Assembly: GCA_021200475.1 (NCBI GenBank)
Contig: JAJQGP010000067.1
Span: 19,360 to 79,229, forward strand
Direction of reading: 5' to 3'
Length of the DNA: 59,870 nucleotides
Origin: Lachnospiraceae bacterium
GTDB taxonomy: Bacteria > Bacillota > Clostridia > Lachnospirales > Lachnospiraceae
Position 1 is the stretch's first letter; the number at the start of each line of letters is the position of its first letter. The position numbers and the translations under genes were made by a program. Of the stretch, positions 18,336 to 27,737 are shown piece by piece. Below the pieces are notes generated by a model. It ran no database searches and was not told the DNA's origin. It worked only from the letters and a program-made list of their open reading frames with translations.

Positions 18336-20342
18336 TTACAGCTTCCCCACAAACTCTGCCTGCCGTCCGTCGCGCAGAAAGACCGGAAGGGTCTCAAGCG
18401 GCGCGTCCACCTCGATCCAGGCGCCTCCTGTGTACTGTTCTCCGGTGCCTGCGTGGGTCCACACGGCTCCCACGGGAAGATACACCTTACGTGAGCGCGC
18501 CCCCTCATGGCAGACAGGCGCGATCAGGAAATCCGGCCCATAAAAGTACTCATCCGTGATCTCCCAGCAAACCGGATCCTCCGGGAATTCATAAAACAGG
18601 GTACGGATCACGGGATCTCCCGTTTCATGCGCCTGCGCCATCAGGCTTCTCGTATAATCCCGCAGCTGTTCCCGGATGCCGATGAACTTCACCAGGATCT
18701 TCTCCACGTCTTCCCCGTAGCTCCAGATCTCATTGTCCGCTCCGGTCTGCTCCCGCACTTCCCCGGCCTTATTCACAATCGGCGTCGCCGGCTGGCGGCA
18801 GCCGTGAATCCGCATCACCGGACAGAAGGTGCCAAACTGGAACCAGCGCACAAGCAGCTCACGAAAACCCTCATCCGCGATTACACCGCCGTGGAAGCCG
18901 CCGATATCCGTCGTCCACCACGGAATTCCGCTCAGTCCCATATGCAGCCCCGCGCAGATCTGCTTCCGGAAATCCTCCCAGGTCGACATGATGTCCCCGG
19001 ACCACACGAGCGCGCCATAGCGCTGGCTGCCCGCCCAGGCGCAGCGGATCAGGTTAACAATGTCGTCCTGCCCATTCGCCTTCTGTCCCTCATAGAACAG
19101 ACGCGCGTACTCCCGCGGATACACATTTCCCACCTCCGCGGCCGGCCCTGCCGCATAGCGGTACAGGTCGTGGTCATAGGTCGTAAACTCCGGCTCCGCC
19201 TCATCCAGCCAGAAGGTCCGGATGCCCAGATCCGCGTAATTCTTCCTGCATTTTTCCCAGACATACGCCCTGGTCCGGGGGTTCGTCGCATCCATGAACA
19301 CATTGTTGCCGTGGAATGTCATCTGCACGTCAATACCGGCATTGATCTTCACCAGAAGCCCCTTCTGCTTCATCTCATCATAATTCTCACTGCGCCAGTC
19401 CACCTGCGGCCAGATCGAAACCATCGTCTCGATCCCCATCTCCTTCAGCTCCTTCACCATCGCCGCCGGATCCGGGAAATATTCCCCGTCAAACCTCCAA
19501 TCGCCGCACCGCGGCCAGTGATAATAATCAATCACAAGCACATCCAGCGGAATCCCGCGCCTTTTATACTCCCTGGCCACAGAAAGCACCTGCTCCTGAT
19601 TGTAATAGCGCAGCTTGCACTGCCAGAAGCCCAGCCCATACTCCGGCATCATCGGAGCATAGCCCGTCACCGCGGCATACGCCTCCTCGATCTGTGCCGG
19701 CGTATCGCCTGCCGTGATCCAGTAATCCAGCTGCCTGGTTTCCCGCGCGACCCATTCCGTCGTATTGCTTCCAAAATGGACCTCGCCAATCGCGGCATTG
19801 TTCCACAAAAACCCGTACCCCAGGCTCGACACATAAAACGGTATGCTCGCCTGCGAATTCCGGTGCGCCAGCTCCAGATTACAGCCCTTCAGGTCCATCA
19901 CCTCCTGCTGGTACTGCCCCATTCCGTAAAGCTTCTCTCCCGGATTCGCACAGAAGCTCGCCTTCAGCTCATAGCCGCCGCCCGGCAGCGACCGGAAATG
20001 CCGCGCCTTTTTCTGCAGAGCGCCTCCATTCGGGATCTCCTGCAGCAGCAGCTCCCCCTTTTGATTGTAAAAAGAAATCTGCAGCGCCCGCCCCCAGGGC
20101 TGCACCTCCAGCTTCGCCGTAATTCTCCCATTCTGTACCGTAGCGCTTTCGCTCCCTGCAGAAAAGACCGCTTCACCCGCTTCCGCATCCAGAAGCGCTG
20201 CACTTCCTTCCCCGATCTCTCCGATAAATGCAGCACGCACCCGCAGACCATCCCGTCCCCAGGGCGTCACCATCACCGTCTCTCCATTCTCCCGGAAAAT
20301 CAGGCTCTGGTTCTGTACCTCAAAAAAATGCAAATCTGTCAT
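18336..20342 (-). CDS. Glycoside hydrolase family 31 (alpha-xylosidase-like)
   Basis: 668-residue retaining alpha-glycosidase. The nucleophile is Asp380 in FWLDEAEPE, the acid/base Asp450 in WSGDIMST, and the downstream GIPWWTTDIGGF is typical of GH31. The WLDEAEP context and N-terminal beta domain are closest to the alpha-xylosidase/YicI branch, but alpha-glucosidase cannot be excluded. No signal peptide is present. The start has AAAGGAGG upstream. It is transcribed toward the GH127 gene from its own promoter at 20388 and diverges from the DUF1680 gene at 20703. Confidence 0.93.
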   Translation of the reverse strand: MTDLHFFEVQNQSLIFRENGETVMVTPWGRDGLRVRAAFIGEIGEGSAALLDAEAGEAVFSAGSESATVQNGRITAKLEVQPWGRALQISFYNQKGELLLQEIPNGGALQKKARHFRSLPGGGYELKASFCANPGEKLYGMGQYQQEVMDLKGCNLELAHRNSQASIPFYVSSLGYGFLWNNAAIGEVHFGSNTTEWVARETRQLDYWITAGDTPAQIEEAYAAVTGYAPMMPEYGLGFWQCKLRYYNQEQVLSVAREYKRRGIPLDVLVIDYYHWPRCGDWRFDGEYFPDPAAMVKELKEMGIETMVSIWPQVDWRSENYDEMKQKGLLVKINAGIDVQMTFHGNNVFMDATNPRTRAYVWEKCRKNYADLGIRTFWLDEAEPEFTTYDHDLYRYAAGPAAEVGNVYPREYARLFYEGQKANGQDDIVNLIRCAWAGSQRYGALVWSGDIMSTWEDFRKQICAGLHMGLSGIPWWTTDIGGFHGGVIADEGFRELLVRWFQFGTFCPVMRIHGCRQPATPIVNKAGEVREQTGADNEIWSYGEDVEKILVKFIGIREQLRDYTRSLMAQAHETGDPVIRTLFYEFPEDPVCWEITDEYFYGPDFLIAPVCHEGARSRKVYLPVGAVWTHAGTGEQYTGGAWIEVDAPLETLPVFLRDGRQAEFVGKL

Positions 20343-20387
20343 AGAATCCTCCTTTACCTGTCAGCCGAACCGGCGGCATTTTCTGGA

Positions 20388-20416
20388 AGGATAGCATAGA
20401 AAAACGAATCCTTCAA
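20388..20416 (-). promoter_or_regulatory. GH31 promoter
   Basis: On the minus strand TTGAAG (20416-20411), 17 bp, TATCCT (20393-20388). It lies about 50 bases before the GH31 start. Confidence 0.65.
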
Positions 20417-20535
20417 GAGATTCCGCTCCATTTTCTGCTTTTCAGATTATTAGATTTTGTATCATTCCCGCATGCAATCACCATTCAGACAATTGATTCC
20501 CTTCTGTCACATTTTTGCACCCCATAATTCTTTCC

Positions 20536-20593
20536 TTTTGCCCTCATATCTGACCTTTTGACACTTAACACTTTCGTCTTTTTTTGTAATAAT
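20536..20593 (+). promoter_or_regulatory. Promoter of the DUF1680-AraC operon with bipartite activator-type site
   Basis: TTTTGCC (20536-20542), 5 bases and ATCTGACCTTTTG (20548-20560) are followed after 4 bases by TTAACA (20565-20570) as -35. An AATAAT-like -10 follows 17 bp later (20588-20593). Both site halves and all spacings equal those at the GH127 promoter. The rest of 20343-20702 is leader, with a small GGGGT/ACCCC hairpin near 20620. Confidence 0.65.
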
Positions 20594-20702
20594 ATGGTGG
20601 CGTAACCTATATTTTCAGGGGTCTCAACCCCCAACACGATCATAATAACCAAAACGAATACCTCAGAGAATATGCAGCTGCCTGCGAAAGGAGGACACAG
20701 CT

Positions 20703-22586
20703 ATGCAGCCATTGAAAGCATTTGAATATCAGAATGTGCAGTTGAAGGAAAGTCACTGGAAGAAACAGGTCGATGAGGTAGTCGCGACCTACCTGGGAAT
20801 TGATAACGACGATCTGCTCCATTATTTCCGCGAAATGGCGGGCATCCCGGATACCGCGGACGGACTGGTCGGCTGGTACGGCAGCGACGCGGATGTCTTC
20901 GGGCAGATTCTCGGCGCATACGCGAAGCTGTACTGTGTGACCGGTGATGAACGTCTGCAGAAGAAAGCAACCGCGCTCGCAGACGGCTGGGGAAGCTGCG
21001 CCCGGCAGTCCGCCGCGGTCATCGACTGTAACGGGACTTATGTCTATGACAAGCTAATGGGCGGATTCCTGGATCTGTATGAATATCTGGACTACGCGCC
21101 TGCGAAGGAATATGTGCGCGCACTCACGGAAAGTGCGGCGCGGCGGCTGAACCGGAAGGTCAGCCGGGACGGACTGCAGATTATGGAGCCGGGCATGATC
21201 GAATGGTACACGCTCCCGGAGCAGCTTTTCCGCGCCTGGCGGCTTACCGGTGAGCAGCTGTATCTGGATTTTGCAAAAGAGTGGGAGTATCCCTACTTCT
21301 GGAAAAAGATGCGAAAAAAGGATTTTCAGGTCGGCCCGCGCCACGCTTACAGCCATGTAAACAGCCTCTCCAGTGCTGCCAGAGCCTATGAGGCCACAGG
21401 AAATATCGCGTATCTGGAAGCCATTGAGACCGCTTATGAAGAGATCCTGGCGCATCACTGTTTCGCCACCGGAGGCTACGGACCGGCAGAATGCCTGTTC
21501 CCGGAAGAAGAAGGGTATCTCGGCGATTCCATCCGCGCAAGCTGGGATGAGAAGAAGCGGCATGTCCACTACCGCGATTTCGGAGACGCTATCCGGCACC
21601 GGGACGACCGCTGGGGAAGCTGTGAAGTCTCCTGCTGCTCGTGGGCGGTCTTCAAGCTCACCCGCTATCTGATGGAATTCACCGGAGAAGCAAAATACGG
21701 CAGCTGGGCAGAAAAGCTCCTGTACAACGGCTGCGGCGGGCAGCTTCCGGTCACCCCGGAAGGCAAGGTCATGTATTACGCCAGCTATTTCTCCAACGGT
21801 GCGGTCAAGTCCACAGAAGACGGCAGACTGCAGGACAACGGTTCCTCCTTCGAATGGCAGTGCTGCACCGGCACCTTCCCGCAGGACGTCGCCGAATACG
21901 CGAACCTCCTGTATTATCAGGGAGAAAAAGGACTTTATGTCAGCCAGTATCTTGCTTCCCGTGTCGCCTTCACAGTCGGCGAAACCGGCTACACCCTGGA
22001 GAACACGAGCTTCTATCCAAAGGAAAAACAGCTTCGTTTCCGAATTCACACAGCATCCCCGGCGGGCGGCCGGGCGCAATCCGGGCAGGAGTTTTCTCTC
22101 TTCTTCCGCGTTCCCTCCTGGGCGACCGGACAAAATCGTGTCGCGGTAAACGGAATATGCCTTACGGACGGCGCGAATACCTGTGCGGATGGATGCACAG
22201 GAACTGACAGCCTGAACAGCCAGTGCATTCTCCCGGATACCTGGCTGGAAATCCGCAGGCCATGGGCGGATGGAGACGAAATCACGCTGGAATTCGAATT
22301 TACCCTGCGTTTCGAGGCTGTGGATCCATACGCGCCGGATCTCGCAGCACTCGTATACGGGCCAGTCGTACTGGTCTGCAACAAAATGAGTGTCTTCGAA
22401 GGAAATATGCAGCACCCACAGGACTGGATCGAGCCGATTCAGAAAGACGGCTATTCCTGGGCATTCCGCACCAGGCCAGGGCACGTGCGCCCTTACGCAC
22501 AGCTGACACGGGATTTTTATCCCTATTACGAGGTCGGGGAAATGGAGTGGTACTATATGTACAACCACATAAAGGATACAAAATGA
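20703..22586 (+). CDS. DUF1680-family glycosidase, divergent GH127-like
   Basis: 627-residue protein with the alpha/alpha-barrel pattern of DUF1680, the superfamily of GH127 and GH146. The expected first active-site segment is CEVSCCSW rather than ETCAS. The second is WQCCTGTFPQ rather than CxCCPPN, so Cys/Glu ligands remain but are arranged differently from the GH127 encoded at 16071. The C-terminal region has beta-sandwich features and a Cys-containing low-complexity insert near residue 490 (GANTCADGCTG). No signal peptide is present. AAAGGAGG precedes the start. The AraC regulator gene follows after 21 bases. Sugar specificity is unknown; an L-arabinose- or L-rhamnose-type substrate is a guess. 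Confidence 0.82.
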   Translation: MQPLKAFEYQNVQLKESHWKKQVDEVVATYLGIDNDDLLHYFREMAGIPDTADGLVGWYGSDADVFGQILGAYAKLYCVTGDERLQKKATALADGWGSCARQSAAVIDCNGTYVYDKLMGGFLDLYEYLDYAPAKEYVRALTESAARRLNRKVSRDGLQIMEPGMIEWYTLPEQLFRAWRLTGEQLYLDFAKEWEYPYFWKKMRKKDFQVGPRHAYSHVNSLSSAARAYEATGNIAYLEAIETAYEEILAHHCFATGGYGPAECLFPEEEGYLGDSIRASWDEKKRHVHYRDFGDAIRHRDDRWGSCEVSCCSWAVFKLTRYLMEFTGEAKYGSWAEKLLYNGCGGQLPVTPEGKVMYYASYFSNGAVKSTEDGRLQDNGSSFEWQCCTGTFPQDVAEYANLLYYQGEKGLYVSQYLASRVAFTVGETGYTLENTSFYPKEKQLRFRIHTASPAGGRAQSGQEFSLFFRVPSWATGQNRVAVNGICLTDGANTCADGCTGTDSLNSQCILPDTWLEIRRPWADGDEITLEFEFTLRFEAVDPYAPDLAALVYGPVVLVCNKMSVFEGNMQHPQDWIEPIQKDGYSWAFRTRPGHVRPYAQLTRDFYPYYEVGEMEWYYMYNHIKDTK

Positions 22587-22607
22587 TACAAGGGAAGTGT
22601 TGAAAGA

Positions 22608-23483
22608 ATGAAAAAGAAAGAATACGTCCAGTTTTCCGTAGACAATCCGCTCCAGTACCATATGACTGGAAAGTTTGTCGCACCCAGTGAAAGCTGGATA
22701 CACCAGGAAGCCCCTCTCGACGACTTCGAACTGTTCATTGTCACAGACGACGTCCTGTATATCGAGCATGGCGGTACCCAGTATACCGTAGAAAACGGAG
22801 AATTTCTGCTTCTGCCGCCCCGGACCGGACCGGACAGCCATCGGAAGGGTTTCCGCCCTTCCCGGTGTTCGTTCTACTGGCTGCATTTTCTGCCCGCCAA
22901 TCCTTATACGGTATACCAGGACACCCCCCCTGCGGACGCTTTTTCCAAAAACAGTATCTGCGTCCCACTTTTCGGGCAGATTCCGAACGCGAGCAAGCTG
23001 GTCGTACAGATGCGCCAGCTCCAGAACAACCTGCAGCTGGGCTACGGCGATGTTTTCCTGAACTATGAGTCCACCGTCATCCTCTGCGAGCTCTCGGGCC
23101 AGTTTGCCATCCAGGAAAAACGGGACGACCGCTCCAACTATCAGAAGCAGCTGTATTCCGAGATCATCGACTACGTGAAGCTCAATACTTCCATTATCCT
23201 GCATGTCTCTGATATCGCGGCACGCTTCGGATATAACGAAAAATATATTTCTACCCTATTTAATACCTTTTCCGGTATGCCGCTCAAGAAATTTATCAGT
23301 AAATGCAAGATGGAGGACGCCGACTTCCTGCTCTCTGAGACCTCCCTCTCCATCAATGAGATTTCGGCAAAGCTCGGCTACACCGACGCCCACAACTTCG
23401 CCCGCGCCTACAAAAAACACACCGGGGTATCCCCCAGTGCGTTCCGTGAATCCTGCGCCAAGAAAATGATCTATCATATCTGA
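22608..23483 (+). CDS. AraC-family transcriptional regulator
   Basis: 291-residue regulator with an N-terminal cupin-like sugar-sensing domain (IEHGGTQYTVENGEFLLLPP). The C-terminal double helix-turn-helix has VSDIAARFGYNEKYISTLF and INEISAKLGYTDAHNFARAY, the latter followed by TGVSPSAFR. It sits 21 bases behind the DUF1680 gene, so it is probably in the same transcript. It is the best candidate for binding the conserved sites at 18246-18270 and 20536-20560. A sugar ligand is inferred, not shown. Confidence 0.92.
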   Translation: MKKKEYVQFSVDNPLQYHMTGKFVAPSESWIHQEAPLDDFELFIVTDDVLYIEHGGTQYTVENGEFLLLPPRTGPDSHRKGFRPSRCSFYWLHFLPANPYTVYQDTPPADAFSKNSICVPLFGQIPNASKLVVQMRQLQNNLQLGYGDVFLNYESTVILCELSGQFAIQEKRDDRSNYQKQLYSEIIDYVKLNTSIILHVSDIAARFGYNEKYISTLFNTFSGMPLKKFISKCKMEDADFLLSETSLSINEISAKLGYTDAHNFARAYKKHTGVSPSAFRESCAKKMIYHI

Positions 23484-23491
23484 AAACCTGT

Positions 23492-23536
23492 AAAATGCCA
23501 GGCTCCAATGTATATTGCAAAGGAGCCTGGCATTTT
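23492..23536. terminator. Bidirectional terminator after the AraC gene
   Basis: AAAATGCCAGGCTCC and GGAGCCTGGCATTTT form a perfect 15-bp stem with a 15-base loop between two convergent genes. Confidence 0.88.
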
Positions 23537-23595
23537 CTCACACATACATTCAACATAACTCAACACGGTTGCTCTGGTCTATGGCAATGCAACAG

Positions 23596-25245
23596 TCATC
23601 TCCCTATCCGCATCCGCCGCACCGCCAGGATCTCTGCAACAAACTCCGGATCGTGTGAAATCAGCACAACCGTCTGATCCGTCTCATTCAGCCAGCGAAT
23701 CAGCCATGCACGTGTATCTGCATCAAGGCCATTTTCCGGCTCATCCAGGAAGAAAAGGTCTGCGTCTTTGAGCAGTGCTCTGGCGATGGCCACACGCTTC
23801 TGTTCCCCGCCAGAGAGATTCTTGTGATCCGCGCCTACCAGACGATCTGACAGATGCAGGATTCCCAATTCCTTCAGTACCGCATCGACCTGCCCTTTCG
23901 AAGCGTCCAGATTTCCGATCTGCACATTTTCCCGCACAGTCCCCTCGAACAGATAATCGTCTCGTTCCACTACCGCTGCCCTGCAACGCAGCTGCGCCGA
24001 TACCGACTTTCCGTCTTCGCCCACTCGCAGAATTTCGGATGGCTTCCTCTTTTCTTCCGATATCGTCAACACCATTTTGCCGCTATAGTCATCCTCCAGG
24101 CCACAAAGGATACGAAACAGAGTAGTCTTTCCACTTCCATTCTCTCCTTCCAACAGCAGCTTTTCACCCTTTTCCAGGGAAAGACTGACACCGGCAAAGA
24201 CCTTCCTGACTCCATAGAAAAAGCCCAGATCAGTGCAATCCAGCCGCTGAAAATCTGCCTGTTTCTCTTCACTGGCAGGAAGTTCCTCTTCCAGCTCCCG
24301 ATAAAGTATCTCAACCTTATCAAAAATATTGTTCAGGATCGGAACATTCTGTGCGATATACTGCGCATAAGTAAGCAAAAGGTCAAAAACCGTAAAGTAT
24401 CCATACATGGCAGCAATGGCACCGACGGTAATGTTCCCGTTCGCTGCCAGAATCACACCGCAGACCAGAATCATCAGCACGCAGAAGGTATCCAGCCACT
24501 TGCCAAGCCCGTTTGCCGCAGCCTCCAGCACTGCGCTTTTTTTCAGCACTTTTTCATAATATTCCTCATACAGGGAGGAAAGCTTAGAGAGAATTCCCTT
24601 TTGTATCCCATAGATTCGGATCTTCCAGGCCTGGCCAATCAGCGCAACTTCAAGATTTCTCCGGCTTTGATTATACGCTCTGGTCTCCTGATCATATTTT
24701 ACACGCCACTTTTTCACCGCAATTGGTATCAGAAGCTTCAGAAGGGAAATCACAAAAACAACCAGAGTAAAGAGTACACTCACCTGCAGAGCACTGTAGA
24801 GCAAATAAGCAGTCAGAAACGGGAGCGCGAGCAGATGCTGACCAAGTAATGTCCAGTAAATCCGCATCTCGGTAGCCTCTTCGGAGATCAGATAGGCCAG
24901 ATCTCCCTCATCCATCGAACGAAAGGCTGAATATTTTCGATCAAGAAAGCGCTGAAACAACATTCTCTCATGACGCAGAGTCGCGGAGAACATCTGAATC
25001 TCCGGAAGCGTAGAGAGCAGCGGTATTACGATCGACAGCAGCAGGATACACGCCAGCAGCCTCATCAGTTCTCCACGTCCGACCGAAAGATTCTGCGTCA
25101 GAACAGCATCCGCAAATCTTCCTAACACAGTCGCTATATAGGTAGTCAGCACCCCTGTGACCAATTCAGTCAGGCCATAGATAATAACAGTCAGATTCAT
25201 CGCTTTCCCGCAATCTCGGATCACCTGTTTTCGTTCCGCCCTCAT
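23596..25245 (-). CDS. ABC exporter half-transporter (second gene)
   Basis: 549-residue fused membrane plus ATPase protein. An N-terminal domain of about six helices precedes Walker A GENGSGKTT, signature LSGGEQKRVAIA, Walker B LFFLDEPENGLDAD and switch His in SHDP. Its start overlaps the stop of the upstream half-transporter by 4 bases, so the two probably form a heterodimer. No substrate gene is obvious nearby; a peptide or drug is possible. Codon use is more AT-rich than in the glycosidase genes. Confidence 0.9.
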   Translation of the reverse strand: MRAERKQVIRDCGKAMNLTVIIYGLTELVTGVLTTYIATVLGRFADAVLTQNLSVGRGELMRLLACILLLSIVIPLLSTLPEIQMFSATLRHERMLFQRFLDRKYSAFRSMDEGDLAYLISEEATEMRIYWTLLGQHLLALPFLTAYLLYSALQVSVLFTLVVFVISLLKLLIPIAVKKWRVKYDQETRAYNQSRRNLEVALIGQAWKIRIYGIQKGILSKLSSLYEEYYEKVLKKSAVLEAAANGLGKWLDTFCVLMILVCGVILAANGNITVGAIAAMYGYFTVFDLLLTYAQYIAQNVPILNNIFDKVEILYRELEEELPASEEKQADFQRLDCTDLGFFYGVRKVFAGVSLSLEKGEKLLLEGENGSGKTTLFRILCGLEDDYSGKMVLTISEEKRKPSEILRVGEDGKSVSAQLRCRAAVVERDDYLFEGTVRENVQIGNLDASKGQVDAVLKELGILHLSDRLVGADHKNLSGGEQKRVAIARALLKDADLFFLDEPENGLDADTRAWLIRWLNETDQTVVLISHDPEFVAEILAVRRMRIGR

Positions 25246-27203
25246 GACTGCATCTCCTCCCCTTCTTTTTCAGCCTCTTCACACAGTGCTCCTGAAGACA
25301 CATCATCTTCGGCAGGCAGAACCGCATCCGTAAGCAGGATCACGCGGTCAGCTGTCTCATCGAGTGCCGGGTCATGCGTCACCACCATTGTAAACGCATC
25401 TCTTTCCCCTGATCGTGCTTTTTTTCTATTATTCAAAAGCGTAATCAGTCTCCTCTCGCCTTCCGCATCAAGTCCATTGCCAGGCTCGTCCAACAACAAA
25501 ACTACAGGCTGCATGGAAAAAGCCATCGCCAGGTAAACCTTTTTGCGCTGGCCGGCGGAAAGCTCATCAATTTTCCCGTCACGCAGCAATTCCTCGGAAA
25601 GCCCAAATGAACACGCACATTTCACTGCCTCCGTTACCGAAAGTCCCTCTGTCATCTCATAAAACTGCATGGGTGAGATTCCAATACTGAGATCCTCCTG
25701 TGGCAAAAAAAGGATATCTCCCGGAAAACTCTGTGGCAGCAGATGAACCGGAGCGATTCCCCGCATTGAACTCTCCTCTTCCTTCGATTTGTGCATAATG
25801 TCTCCACACGAAGGTATATCCCTCAGGAGACATTGACTGTCATCCGCTGAAAATCCCGACGCACAGTCCTTGGAACTGACGCAAGTGGGCAATACCAGTG
25901 TAATCGCACCTGACTGTGGCAGCAAAAGTCCGACTGTCAGCTTCAGAAGAGTGGATTTTCCGCTTCCGTTGGCGCCCCGTATCAGCGTGACGCCCGGCTC
26001 TATCCTTTCACTGAAATCGCGAATCGGCACACTCTGTTCGGAATACCGATAACTAACCGCATCGAAATTCAGCATAATTTCATGTCTGCTTTGCTGTTCG
26101 TAGCTTTTAGACTTATCCTTTTTCGTGTTTTCCACTTTTTCCTTTCTCTCCGTCTCTTCGCCACTCACACAGTAATTCGATATTACGGTTTGGGAATTTG
26201 CAGCCTCCCCTTCCGTTTTCCCCTTTTTTCTGCCAGTCATCTCCTGTCCCGTATCTGATTCGAGCCACGAAGCCAACCTCTTCTCTGCCACCTTTACCGT
26301 ACCAAATTCCGGTATGGCCCGAAAAACAGAAAGAACCGCAGCAAAAAACTCAGAAGAAAGAGCGATCGACTGAATCCCAGCCTCCATACTCGTAAAGCCA
26401 AGCAACACCAGATAACCAATCAGACCATAAGTGCCGTACTGAAGGATATTTTTTAACAGGATTTCCATCGAACGCTCCACATGTATTGTAACCGTGGAAC
26501 GATTCCCAATCCGGGCATATTTCTTATGCAGCTTCTTCAGCTTCCCGACCATCCAGTCATTCCGTCCATACAGCCGGATCGTAGAAAAGCCATGGTACGC
26601 TTCCAGAAAAAATCCGTCCAGATTCGCTTCTATCTCGCGGCAGTCCTCATAATTCATCTGCATGTACCTTTTCACAATAACTGGCGGCAGGATCTGCAAC
26701 AGCGAAATCAGCAAAAGAATCCCGGCTGTCACCGGACTGTAGTAAGCGATAAAAATTCCATAAACCGTCACCGTAAGAATGCCGGCCAAAAGCCCTGGTA
26801 TCAGCTCTGTATCACGCTTTGCAACCTCATTGAAATCATTGGTCAGTCCTTCGATGCTCTGCCCCCGCTCATTACAGTAAAGTCTGCTAAGCGGAAGGTT
26901 CAGAAGCTTACGGTAAATACTCATGCGATACGCCTGCAGAACCTCTGTTTTTTCTCTGGTCAGGGCAACCTGCACGGCCGCTTCTACAGCCCTCCATACA
27001 ATCACAGCAAACGTCAGCGCCAGTGCAATCCTGCAGGTATGCCTGACATCCCCCTGCGTCGCAAGCGTGACTGCTCTCGCCACCAGCCTTGCCACAACAA
27101 TTCCCATAGGGACAGAGAACAGACTCACGAAAAACTGATGTCTGCCCACACGCTTCATGCCCAATAAACTTTCAGATGCATCCAACAAACTCTCCCCCCT
27201 CAT
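25242..27203 (-). CDS. ABC exporter half-transporter (first gene)
   Basis: About 653 residues: a membrane domain, a ~60-residue Lys/Glu/Thr-rich linker (EETERKEKVENTKKDKSKS), then an ATPase with Walker A GANGSGKST, a variant signature LSAGQRKKV, LLLDEPGNGLDAE and THDP. An extra ~75-residue segment with several Cys lies between Walker A and the Q-loop. The start is unclear. The first ATG (27203) lacks a ribosome-binding site, while GGGGGAG lies just after it and could serve a TTG at 27185. It is probably the first gene of the pair. Confidence 0.88.
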   Translation of the reverse strand: MRGESLLDASESLLGMKRVGRHQFFVSLFSVPMGIVVARLVARAVTLATQGDVRHTCRIALALTFAVIVWRAVEAAVQVALTREKTEVLQAYRMSIYRKLLNLPLSRLYCNERGQSIEGLTNDFNEVAKRDTELIPGLLAGILTVTVYGIFIAYYSPVTAGILLLISLLQILPPVIVKRYMQMNYEDCREIEANLDGFFLEAYHGFSTIRLYGRNDWMVGKLKKLHKKYARIGNRSTVTIHVERSMEILLKNILQYGTYGLIGYLVLLGFTSMEAGIQSIALSSEFFAAVLSVFRAIPEFGTVKVAEKRLASWLESDTGQEMTGRKKGKTEGEAANSQTVISNYCVSGEETERKEKVENTKKDKSKSYEQQSRHEIMLNFDAVSYRYSEQSVPIRDFSERIEPGVTLIRGANGSGKSTLLKLTVGLLLPQSGAITLVLPTCVSSKDCASGFSADDSQCLLRDIPSCGDIMHKSKEEESSMRGIAPVHLLPQSFPGDILFLPQEDLSIGISPMQFYEMTEGLSVTEAVKCACSFGLSEELLRDGKIDELSAGQRKKVYLAMAFSMQPVVLLLDEPGNGLDAEGERRLITLLNNRKKARSGERDAFTMVVTHDPALDETADRVILLTDAVLPAEDDVSSGALCEEAEKEGEEMQS

Positions 27204-27450
27204 CTGTTTGAAAAAAACATGCCATGCCAATTCACAGTCTTTATTATTATACTATTTATTCTCCCCCCTCCATATCCAAATTACAAGTTCTTGTATCATT
27301 TTTCCGGTTCTTTTCGATAACATGTAAAACCGTATGCAAGCTCTTTTCGCAAATATCGTCACATGGATGTCTTCGAAAAGAATGACTGCCAACCCATGCA
27401 AACCGTTCGTATTAACACAATATAAGCTGAAGTTTTGCTTGCATTTTTCT

Positions 27451-27657
27451 AATGATATGATACAAGGGACAAAAGGTCGGGAATGGAACGCTTGCGTTCC
27501 TATTCATGACCTTGGGGACCGCAAAAACACGAAGAAGTAGCCATTTTGACCATGATTTTGGGTCAAAATGAGCGGATTCTGAGTGTTTTTAGGATTGCGA
27601 GAGTGCGAAGCACGTAGCAATCCGTAGTATCATACCCCTTTTGTCGCTCGAATCATT
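27451..27657. other. Strongly structured intergenic element (candidate noncoding RNA or MITE-like repeat)
   Basis: About 200 bases almost wholly composed of complementary segments. A long hairpin spans 27473-27513 (AAGGTC, GAAT, GGAACGC against their complements). CATTTTGACC pairs with GGTCAAAATG (27542-27570), inside AAAAACAC (27523-27530) with GTGTTTTT (27583-27590). GGATTGC/GCAATCC (27592-27623) holds an inner GTGC/GCAC hairpin. ATGATAC (27457) pairs with GTATCAT (27627), while GACAAAAGG (27468) pairs with CCTTTTGTC (27637) in crossing order, a pseudoknot-like topology. The ends AATGAT and ATCATT also mirror each other. No convincing protein is encoded. The remainder of 27231-27737 shows nothing else. 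Confidence 0.7.
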
Positions 27658-27737
27658 ATATTGCAAAGTTCAAATCTATTATGGACTGCACGCCGACGCA
27701 ATATCGCAAACATTACAATCATTCGTCGGAATCCTTC

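Noticed and set aside
18507-20399. 630-residue open frame antisense to GH31
   Set aside because: Shadow frame; GH31 has catalytic motifs and a proper start.
21054-23204. 716-residue open frame antisense to the DUF1680 and AraC genes
   Set aside because: It crosses two well-supported genes and has no family features.
27334-27540. 68-residue frame in the intergenic region at 27.4 kb
   Set aside because: Its second half is the structured element, it has no ribosome-binding site, and the pairing explains the sequence better.
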